Assembly (NCBI GenBank): GCA_021803085.1
Contig: JAJZMD010000110.1
Coordinates: 1-32,375, forward strand
Origin: Actinomycetes bacterium
GTDB lineage: Bacteria; Actinomycetota; Acidimicrobiia; Acidimicrobiales; RAAP-2
DNA length: 32,375 nt
Direction: 5' to 3'
Both the position numbers and the translations under genes were made by a program. Positions 25,855 to 32,375 of the stretch are shown in pieces. The notes beneath the pieces were generated by a model, which made no database searches, was not told the DNA's origin, and saw only the letters and a program-made list of their open reading frames with translations. The stretch's first letter is position 1. Each line of letters starts with the position of its first letter.

Positions 25855-27290
25855 TGCCGCGTCGGGTCCGACACCCCGCCATCTCCGAGGTCCTACAGGC
25901 GCTGCTCGCCGCGCCCTACGTCTCCGAGCTCGGGCAGCTGCTCGAAGGAAGCCCGCTGGGGCGGCCCCGCAAGCACCCCGCCTGGGTGCCGGTCGCCTAC
26001 GGCGCCCTGGGACGGCACTTCCGCAGCTACAACCGACTCGACGCCGAGCTGGTCGGCGGCCTGTGGACCCAACTCCGCCAGGCCGTCGAAGGCGCCGGTC
26101 TGCCGGACCCCGGCCCCTCGCCCTACACGTACCCACAGCACGCCTACTGGCGGGATCTGGCGGTCAAGGACCCCGAACGCCGAGAGGCGCTACTCGACAC
26201 CTTCAGCACCTTGGCTGTTGCCCAGGCCCGGCGGTCCGGGCTACTGCTGCCCGGACGCAAGGGGTCGCTCACTCACCCCGACCCATCACGCGTCATCTAC
26301 GGAGACGGGACCGTGGTCCGCCCCATCTACCGCATCATGCCGGACAAGGACGACGCCGCCGACTCGCTGGCGGCCAAGGGCCGTTCGGGCGCCAGCGAAG
26401 GAACCGACACTGAGGCCGTACCCGCTCGGGAACGCCGCCAGGACACGAGCGCGGCGCTGTTCCAGCGCCACGACGGCCCCATCCACGGCAACGACTTCGT
26501 CGTCTTCTTCGCCAGGGGCGACGACCCCGGCAGCCGGATCGTGCTCGGAGTGGACCGAGTCGACGCGCCAGGACGCGAGGCAGACACAGCCGTGAGGCTC
26601 GTCGAACGGATCGCGCCACTGACGACCGGTGGCGTCCAGGCCGTCGTCTACGACGGCGCCCTCAAAGGCGTCCACATCGACCGGGTGATGCGCCGATGTG
26701 GGCTCCTGGTGGTGAACAAGGTGGCTGCTGCCGCGCGCAACGACGACGAAGTCGTCGTCAAGCGCCGGCCCCTGGGCACCTACTCGCACCGCGTCGGCCG
26801 ACGCTCCTGCAGCCACTCGCTGCACATCGAAGACGGATCGGTCATCGACATGGGGCTCGCCGACGACGGAACGCCGCTGCGGCTCTCCACTGCCACCCGC
26901 AAGCAGGTCAAACGCGTCCAACGGGCGGACGGCACCTACCGCTTCCACCTCGGCGTCACCATCCCCTGCCGCCGCAGCAACTTCACCATCTGGCTGTCAC
27001 CGCACGCCCGGAACGACGCCGACAACCTGCCCGAACACCTCCGCCTCATCCCACCTGCCGACCCCGACTTCAAACGGATCTACGGTCGCCGCAACGACTC
27101 CGAGAGCTTCAACAGCCAGTACAAACGCACCCTGCTCGTCGACCGCGCTGCCAGCGTCGGCTGGGAACGCCAACTGTTCGACGTACTCGCCTTCGCCGTC
27201 CTGCAGAACTCGCTGAGCGCAGCGAGCCGGCATGCCGACCAACCGCTCCTCCGACGCCTCGAGACCGGCCATTCGCGGCGCAGCGCATGA
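25854..27290 (+). CDS. DDE transposase, partner of the recombinase-like protein
   Basis: The 478-residue protein has the IS4-like DDE layout: Asp151 in YGDGTV, Asp267 in VYDGAL and Glu417 in YGRRNDSESFNSQYK. It is homologous along its length to the amber-split transposase at 23406-24863, but the two have diverged considerably. The GTG start at 25854 overlaps the TAG of the recombinase-like gene by one base, which excludes the longer open frame upstream. An acidic, variable insert follows the first Asp (about residues 170-205). It presumably cuts and joins DNA for a mobile element, but no terminal inverted repeats were recognised nearby. Confidence 0.75.
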   Translation: MPRRVRHPAISEVLQALLAAPYVSELGQLLEGSPLGRPRKHPAWVPVAYGALGRHFRSYNRLDAELVGGLWTQLRQAVEGAGLPDPGPSPYTYPQHAYWRDLAVKDPERREALLDTFSTLAVAQARRSGLLLPGRKGSLTHPDPSRVIYGDGTVVRPIYRIMPDKDDAADSLAAKGRSGASEGTDTEAVPARERRQDTSAALFQRHDGPIHGNDFVVFFARGDDPGSRIVLGVDRVDAPGREADTAVRLVERIAPLTTGGVQAVVYDGALKGVHIDRVMRRCGLLVVNKVAAAARNDDEVVVKRRPLGTYSHRVGRRSCSHSLHIEDGSVIDMGLADDGTPLRLSTATRKQVKRVQRADGTYRFHLGVTIPCRRSNFTIWLSPHARNDADNLPEHLRLIPPADPDFKRIYGRRNDSESFNSQYKRTLLVDRAASVGWERQLFDVLAFAVLQNSLSAASRHADQPLLRRLETGHSRRSA

Positions 27291-27387
27291 GGGGGTCGAG
27301 TGTCAGGTATTCGACCACGCTGCCGACAAGCTCAGCCGTGGGTGACGATGAACGCGGCAACTGGCCCCTGTCATAGCATGAACGGTC

Positions 27388-28302
27388 ATGACTACCCTGG
27401 ACCTCACCGATGGCGTGCGGATCCGGGGCACGCTCGAGTTGACCAGCCTCGTCGCCAGCGGCCGCGTCGCCCCACGACTCCTTCTGACCTTCCGCGCCAG
27501 GCCCACCCGGTGGTTTCACGTCGTCCTGGAGGACGTCTCCCTCACCATCCGCTTCAACCAAGAGCGGATCGGTGCCGGTCGTACCGTCCACACCGACATC
27601 TCGCACGACATGACCTACGTCAGCTTCGAGATCCCCACCACGCACCGTCTCATCCGCCACATCACCGATGGGATCCCTGGGGGTGCCAGCGAGTTCCAGC
27701 TCGAAGCCCAACTCGAAGGCCTGGCGCGCTGGCACCTCGACCCAGAAGCACCACCCAGCCAGGCCGGCGGAAGGCTGGTCACCGATCCCCCACCAGGTGA
27801 GTGGGCCACCTCCACACTGGGAGGAGGGTCAACCGGCCACTTGCAGATCACCCGCAGCGAGTGGTTCGAGCACGTTCTCGGACCAACGCAGAACCAGCAC
27901 TTCCGGTACCTCGAGATCGCGCTCCCTCGCGACGACGCCGCGCTCGGAACCGAGTGGGGCAAGGCCGTCAACCACCTCGCCAACGCCGAGAAGTCGTACG
28001 CGTTCGGTGACGACGCCGCCGTCTTCACCCACCTCCGCGCTGCCCTTGACGCACTTCCCGGAGCCAAGAAGCAGATCCTCGACGGCATCAGAGACACCGC
28101 TAAGCGCACCCAGCTCGACGCCCTTCTGAAGAACGCAGGCACGTACTTGCACCTGGGACGCCACGTCGCCACCGACGGATCGACCGTCGGCACCTTCCCC
28201 GTCGATCATCTCGACGCTGCATTCGCCCTCGATCTCATGCGCGTGCTGCTGTCTCACCTCTCGTTGATGCTTGCCGCCGAGCGCCTGCGCACGGACTCCT
28301 GA
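27388..28302 (+). CDS. Hypothetical protein with beta-rich N-terminus and helical C-terminus
   Basis: The 304-residue protein is not firmly recognised. Residues 1-145 look beta-rich (RIRGTLELTSL, WFHVVLEDVSLTIRF, YVSFEIP). From about residue 150 there is a switch: ITRSEWFEHVLGP, HFRYLEIALP, then long helices including AVNHLANAEKSYAFGDDAA and FTHLRAALDALPGAKKQI, which resemble HEPN-like helical bundles seen in several defence proteins. No R-x4-6-H motif is clear. A possible -10 (TAGCAT) lies just upstream of ATG 27388, hinting at a very short leader. Its neighbour is the DUF262 gene, so a defence role is possible but unproven. Confidence 0.55.
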   Translation: MTTLDLTDGVRIRGTLELTSLVASGRVAPRLLLTFRARPTRWFHVVLEDVSLTIRFNQERIGAGRTVHTDISHDMTYVSFEIPTTHRLIRHITDGIPGGASEFQLEAQLEGLARWHLDPEAPPSQAGGRLVTDPPPGEWATSTLGGGSTGHLQITRSEWFEHVLGPTQNQHFRYLEIALPRDDAALGTEWGKAVNHLANAEKSYAFGDDAAVFTHLRAALDALPGAKKQILDGIRDTAKRTQLDALLKNAGTYLHLGRHVATDGSTVGTFPVDHLDAAFALDLMRVLLSHLSLMLAAERLRTDS

Positions 28303-28468
28303 GCAAACTTCTATACGGCCACGACGCGAGTACACGGCGCCGGCCTCATTCCGCTGTGGATGCCGAGACACCGGCTGACTCACCGACGATCCATGTCCAT
28401 CGCTCGCTCCCGGCGCCTCCGCTGCTGCGGTCCTGCGGCAGCTGTCAACGTCGTGGCAGGGTAGGGCC

Positions 28469-29695
28469 ATGCCGTTCGACAGTCCCGACCTCAACCTCGG
28501 AGACCTTCTGAAGGACGTCGGCTCCGGGAAGATCCGGTTACCCGACTTCCAGCGTGACTGGAAGTGGGACACCGACCGAATCGCCAGCCTGTTGGCCAGT
28601 GTTTCGCTCGGCTACCCCGTTGGGGTCGTGATGCTCCTCGAGACCGGCGGCCCCGACGTGCAGTTCGCCACGCGCCTCGTGAGCGGCGTCGACCACGGGG
28701 GTGCCTCCAAGGCGGCTGAGCAGTTGATCCTCGACGGCCAACAGCGACTCACGTCGCTCTACCAGGCGCTGGCATCCGGAATGGCTGTGCGCACCCAAGA
28801 CACCCGCAAGCAAAAGTTGGAACGCTGGTACTACCTCGACATCGCTGCCTGCCTCGCCGACGTCGCGGACCGGGAGGAAGCGATCGTCGCCGTACCGGCT
28901 GACCGGGTACTACGGGACAACTTCGGCCGCGACATCGTGCTTGACCTCTCGACCCGAGAGGACGAATGGAAACATGAACACTTCCCGCTCTCGCTGGCCT
29001 TCGATACGGGGGCGGTCTTCGAGTGGGTCGGCGGCTATACGGCAAACGCGCCCGAACGGATGGGCAGGTGGAACGAGTTCTACGAACGGGCCCTCAAGAA
29101 CTTGGTCTCGTACACGGTCCCGGTCATCGTCTTGAAGAAGGAGACACCCCGCGAGGCGGTGTGCACCGTCTTCGAGAAGGTCAATACCGGAGGTGTGGTG
29201 CTCGACGTGTTCGAGTTGCTCACCGCCACCTACGCGGCGACCCAGTTCAACCTCCGCGAGGACTGGGAGGCCCGCTACAAGCGCCTCACGGGCCACAAGG
29301 TGCTCCGAGGACTCCAGAGTACCGACTTTCTCCAGGCCGTCACCCTCCTCGCCACCCGACAGCGTCGGATGGCGTGGCAGGCCGGCGAGTCCGACAAGCC
29401 ACCGGCGGTGTCGTGCCGTCGGGGCGACATCCTGCGGCTCAGTCGCGCCGAGTACGAGCAGTGGGCACCGGAGGTGGAACGCGGATTTGACTGGGCGGCG
29501 CGCTTCCTCAACGGAGAGCATGTGTTCGACGCCCGCGATCTCCCCTACCGCACCCAGCTCGTGCCCCTTGCCGCCATTCACGTGGCGTTGGGCAGCCAGG
29601 CGGAGACGATCGGCGCTGTCGACATGGTCCGGCGCTGGTACTGGTGCGGTGGTACTTGGATACCGGGGTGTGACCGGCCGTTCATCGGCGTATGA
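28469..29695 (+). pseudogene. DUF262 (GmrSD-type) gene truncated by an IS66-family element
   Basis: The N-terminal domain is clearly DUF262, found in GmrSD-type restriction enzymes that attack modified phage DNA. IRLPDFQRDWKWD (residues 25-37) and LILDGQQRLTSLYQAL (about 89-104) hold the family's DGQQR nucleotide-binding motif, and FEKVNTGG follows at about 233-240. The native protein appears to run to RRWYWCG at about residue 394. The final 14 residues are encoded by the end of the IS66-like element that starts at 29651. Members often continue for another 150-250 residues with a nuclease-type C-terminus (DUF1524/HNH), which is missing here. The truncated product is probably non-functional. 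Confidence 0.8.
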
Positions 29696-31178
29696 GCCGT
29701 GATGGTGGTGGTGAATTCAGGCGAAGAGGCTGACGGCACCGGGATCGGGTGCACGAGCCAGCCGGATGAGGAAGTCGATCGGGTCGACGCCCTGCTGGGT
29801 GGCGGTCCGGAGCGCACTCATGATCCGGCCCTGGGTGGCTGCTCCTCGCCAGGTTCTGTTGCCACCCCAGACCTTCCGGTTCACGACCGCGGGGCGGATG
29901 GCCTGCTCGCCCCGCCAGTTGGTGGCGTCGACGTCGGGGTCGTCGAGGAAGGTGAAGAGGGCGTCGGCTTCGTTCACCAGGTGCTTGATCAGGCGGCGGT
30001 TGGCGTCGTGGGGGTGGGCGCCTTCGGCCAGCAGCTCGATCCGCTCGGCCAGGTCTTCGGCGACGGACCGGCGCTTGCGCTTGGACAGCTCCCGGGCGTC
30101 GAGGGCGGCACGGAGGATGTCCTTCACCTGGCGGGGCGTGCCCCTCGCCCAGCCCGGCAGGTCCGATTCCATCTCGACGCACCGGCGGAGCAGGTGGGCG
30201 ATGCAGGTCTGGTGGGATGCGTGCTCGTAGTTCCGGTAGACGACCCAGCCGTCGCGCACCAACGTGCCGTCGTAGTCCTCTGCGAGGAGCACGGTAGCCG
30301 CCTCGAAGCCCCGCCCTTCGGCCACGTTGTAGGCCGTCGCCTCCTTCGAGGTCGCCGTCCACAGCCAGGCACCCTCGCCACCGACCCGCCAGCCGGTCTC
30401 GTCCATCACCACCATGGAAGCGTCGTTCAGCTTCTTCACGATCGCCTGCTGGACCGGGACGAGGTCGGTGCCGGTTGCCTGGGCACCAGAAGACAGCGCA
30501 CCGGCGGTGACGGGCACCCCGAGCTGGGAGAGTACCTGGGCGGTCTTGGCGAAACTCAGGCCGAGCGCGTAGTGCAGCCAGGTGGCAAGACCTCTGGCAC
30601 GGGGGCCGAGCTGGCTGGCAGCAGCCCCGAGGGCGTCTCCGGTCTGCTCGGGGTGCCTTCCCTGGACCCGCTTCTTGCACCGGGTACAGCGCCCGACCCC
30701 GACCGTGAACCGGGTGAGCACGGGCCGGGCGTCGGGGAGCTCGCAGGAGAACTGCTCGGCATCTCGGACGTGCTCGACCTCACCACCGCAGTCCGGACAC
30801 AACGACGGCACGGGAGCCATGAGCTCCCGGTCGATCGGACCGACCGGAACGGCACGATGACCGTGGCGCCCGTGGTGCTCGCCGGACCGGCGCCCTGGAC
30901 GCTTGGGCTCCTCGGCCGGGTCACCCTTGGAGAAGGGTGCCGCCTGGCGCTTCCCCGAACGCCGGCTGTCCTCCAACAGCTTCTCCAGCTCGGAGATGCG
31001 GGCATCACGGGCAGCGAGCGTCTCGGTCAGCTCGGAGATCCGGGCTTCGAGGCGGACGACCGCTGCGGTCAGCTCGGCGAACGAGCCGGCGTCAGCACCG
31101 GGAGAGGGGTCGCGGGTCGGAATTCCCAACGGTACGCGCGAGCCTCGGCGAGGTGGTGGACCCCGCTATCCAAGTACC
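29651..31178 (-). mobile_element. IS66-family insertion sequence
   Basis: A single transposase gene is bounded by 19-bp inverted repeats at 29651-29669 and 31160-31178 that differ at one base (GGTACTTGGATASCGGGGT). The element cuts the DUF262 gene. No 8-bp target duplication is visible: the flanks are ggtgcggt and tcccgcac. This suggests a deletion or rearrangement after insertion. Confidence 0.75.
29717..31129 (-). CDS. IS66-family transposase
   Basis: The 470-residue protein is an IS66-type transposase. It has an N-terminal leucine-rich coiled coil (residues 17-52), a zinc ribbon with CPDCGG (111-116) and CTRCKKR (148-154), and a DDE catalytic domain with Asp243 in MDETGW, Asp293 in RDGW and Glu408 in NWRGEQAIR. 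The C-terminus, RTWRGAATQGRIMSALRTA, is also typical. It is a single-gene type without the accessory TnpA and TnpB proteins of classical IS66 elements. It appears intact and may be active. Other open frames inside it are shadows. Confidence 0.93.
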   Translation of the reverse strand: MGIPTRDPSPGADAGSFAELTAAVVRLEARISELTETLAARDARISELEKLLEDSRRSGKRQAAPFSKGDPAEEPKRPGRRSGEHHGRHGHRAVPVGPIDRELMAPVPSLCPDCGGEVEHVRDAEQFSCELPDARPVLTRFTVGVGRCTRCKKRVQGRHPEQTGDALGAAASQLGPRARGLATWLHYALGLSFAKTAQVLSQLGVPVTAGALSSGAQATGTDLVPVQQAIVKKLNDASMVVMDETGWRVGGEGAWLWTATSKEATAYNVAEGRGFEAATVLLAEDYDGTLVRDGWVVYRNYEHASHQTCIAHLLRRCVEMESDLPGWARGTPRQVKDILRAALDARELSKRKRRSVAEDLAERIELLAEGAHPHDANRRLIKHLVNEADALFTFLDDPDVDATNWRGEQAIRPAVVNRKVWGGNRTWRGAATQGRIMSALRTATQQGVDPIDFLIRLARAPDPGAVSLFA

Positions 31179-31231
31179 TCCCGCACACCCCCACGTTACA
31201 TCAGGTCGGGCCATTACGCGCGTACTATTCT

Positions 31232-31480
31232 CTAACGGGACCTTGTGCGGGGCTTCTCGCCGTCGTCGATGTCAGCCTGGCGTACCCACGCCCGGACCGA
31301 TTCGAGCCCGTAGCCGAGCTGGCCGGCGACCCGCTGAATCGAGCCGTGCCTCGTGCTGAGCTCGGTCCGCAACTTCCGCACCAGCCTGACAGCCTGCACG
31401 TTCTCTGCTGGGGTGTAGCCCCGTGTCAACGCCTTCCCCGGGAATCCTCTCGTGCGGTATGGCTCCATCTTCCTTTCCAA
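31232..31480 (-). pseudogene. IS3-family orfA remnant
   Basis: The 82-residue frame matches the helix-turn-helix OrfA of IS3-type elements in AVRLVRKLRTELSTRHGSIQ, then RVAGQLGYGLESVRAWVRQA and DIDDGEKP. The sequence stops after GEKPRTRSR, where OrfA normally continues into a leucine zipper, and no orfB follows. It is a fragment, probably cut by the same rearrangement that removed the 3' end of the DUF262 gene, only about 50 bases from the IS66 end. Confidence 0.7.
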
Positions 31481-31576
31481 GACGAGGAGCCTCCAAGGAA
31501 ACCAGGAGGGTTCAGTGGCCAGGGTTCAGTGGCCGGGTGCGGACTGGGGGGACTTCGAGGTGGCGGGTCGGTGCGG

Positions 31577-32041
31577 TCAGCCGCCGAGCTCTGCCAGCAC
31601 TTTGCTGGCGTGCCCGTCGGCTCGCACGTTGTACCAGGCGCGCTGGATCGTGCCATTCGGGGCGACGATGAAGGTGGAGCGGATCACGCCTACGGTCTTC
31701 TTCCCGTAGAGGGTCTTCTCTCCATAGGCGCCATAGGCAGCCATCACGGACCGGTCGGCATCGGTGAGGAGCGGGAATTGCAGGCCGTACTTGTCGCGAA
31801 AACGGCGGTGCTTCTCCGCTCCGTCGGGCGATATGCCCACCACAGCGACCCCGGAGCGAGAGAACGCCTGCAGGTTGTCGTTGAATTGGCAGGCTTCCTT
31901 GGTGCAGCCCGGGGTGTCATCTGCCGGATAGAAGTACACGACCACGGTGCTGCCAGCGAAATCGCCGAGCGACACCGGCGCGCCGTCCTGGTCGGGGAGC
32001 GTGAACGGCGGAGCGGGTTGTCCCGAGATGAGCGTGGCCAT
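31577..32041 (-). CDS. bcp: Thioredoxin-dependent peroxiredoxin (Bcp/PrxQ)
   Basis: This 154-residue cytoplasmic enzyme reduces hydrogen peroxide and organic peroxides using thioredoxin. The peroxidatic Cys46 lies in DDTPGCTKEAC, with the resolving Cys51 five residues later, as in two-Cys Bcp proteins. PAPPFTLPDQDG, FYPADDTPG and GVIRSTFIVAPNGTI are family segments, and the length is normal. The start is ATG 32041, preceded by AGGAGG; longer frames upstream are unsupported and would overlap the divergent gene. This is a chromosomal backbone gene marking the right limit of the accessory region. Confidence 0.95.
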   Translation of the reverse strand: MATLISGQPAPPFTLPDQDGAPVSLGDFAGSTVVVYFYPADDTPGCTKEACQFNDNLQAFSRSGVAVVGISPDGAEKHRRFRDKYGLQFPLLTDADRSVMAAYGAYGEKTLYGKKTVGVIRSTFIVAPNGTIQRAWYNVRADGHASKVLAELGG

Positions 32042-32086
32042 GGCGCATTCCTCCTGGTTCTCGGCGTCGTAGGCTACCGTGCCGTC

Positions 32087-32375
32087 GTGAGCCGTGACCC
32101 CGTCTCCCTGCCCGTCGAACGCACCAACGATGGGCGCGACAGAAGCGAGTGCAGCGTGGCCGAAGGCGTCACCGACCTGCCCAGGCCGACCGGCAGCGCA
32201 GACACCGGTGCAGGTGCAGGTGCAGGCACAGGTGCAGGAGCCGTCAGTTCGGCCCCGGCGGGCCCCTATTCGCCAGGAGCCGTGCTGGAGCATGCTGTTC
32301 TCGACGTCCGGTGCGGTGACGAGGAGGCTTTCGAGGCCGCGTTCAGCGAAGCCAGGAGCATCATCGCATCGTCAC
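32087..32375 (+). CDS. Antibiotic-biosynthesis-monooxygenase-domain protein (5' part, runs off window)
   Basis: From GTG 32087 a frame stays open to the window end. About 65 N-terminal residues are low complexity, including a Gly-Ala-Gly-Ala-Gly-Thr run from a gtgcag-type hexanucleotide repeat at about 32209-32240. Then VLEHAVLDVRCGDEEAFEAA and FSEARSIIAS match the start of ABM-domain proteins, small ferredoxin-like dimers with diverse oxygenase or haem-degrading roles. The gene is divergent from bcp with 45 bases between starts. The long linker before the domain is unusual, and the true start may be further in, for example the GTG just before LEHAVL. Confidence 0.6.
   Translation, partial: MSRDPVSLPVERTNDGRDRSECSVAEGVTDLPRPTGSADTGAGAGAGTGAGAVSSAPAGPYSPGAVLEHAVLDVRCGDEEAFEAAFSEARSIIASS

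Noticed and set aside
29682..30680. 332-residue frame on the same strand inside the IS66 transposase
   Set aside because: It is an alternative frame of the transposase, with Arg/Pro-rich shadow sequence.
31508..31535. Short tandem duplication of gggttcagtggcc
   Set aside because: Two copies only, in the gap before bcp. It is likely a replication slip with no visible function.

Overview
The window is high-GC DNA with dense, overlapping genes and many GTG starts. Both edges carry ordinary chromosomal genes: a uroporphyrinogen-III methyltransferase and an F420-type (deazaflavin) nitroreductase on the left, a Bcp peroxiredoxin on the right. Together these suggest an actinobacterium, possibly of the Acidimicrobiia. 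The lineage is inferred from style and gene content only. Between the edges, from about 1.6 kb to 31.5 kb, lies an accessory region of defence genes, integration scars and transposases.

Left edge (1-1.6 kb): the 3' end of an unseen gene encodes a repeated Ala-His-Asp-His-Ala tail and overlaps the start of cobA. A convergent Ddn-like gene follows. From 1.9 to 2.8 kb there is a broken DUF6932-like gene (in-frame stop plus frameshift) coupled to an intact XRE regulator.

Integration scar (2.9-4.8 kb): an intact tRNA-Lys(UUU) on the minus strand has a 43-bp partial copy of its 3' half about 1.47 kb away in direct orientation. Each copy has a decayed tyrosine-integrase fragment beside it. A HEPN-MNT (toxin-antitoxin type) pair sits between the copies, so this looks like a small decayed island at tRNA-Lys, probably next to a second one.

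Core of the window (5.0-18.8 kb): a complete BREX phage-defence operon, brxE-like, brxA, brxB, brxC, pglX, pglZ, brxL. Five of its six junctions overlap and the sixth has only a 4-bp gap, so it is probably one translationally coupled transcript. BrxL ends in an AlbA_2/Schlafen-type domain where the longer BrxL form has a Lon-like region. The presumed target-recognition half of pglX is visibly poorer in GC than the rest of the operon, as expected if it was exchanged.

Middle (18.8-23 kb): small minus-strand genes (an HTH protein, an acidic hypothetical protein, a protein with a Cys-rich tail), a perfect 22-bp-arm palindrome, a candidate PD-(D/E)XK protein behind an AT-rich promoter region, and a small membrane protein.

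Right (23.4-31.5 kb): two distantly related DDE transposases. The first is split by an amber codon. The second is coupled to a tyrosine-recombinase-like protein that lacks key catalytic residues. Next come a protein with a possible HEPN-like helical C-terminus and a DUF262 (GmrSD-type) gene cut short by an IS66-family element, then an IS3 orfA remnant. The window closes with bcp and a divergent, incomplete monooxygenase-domain gene.
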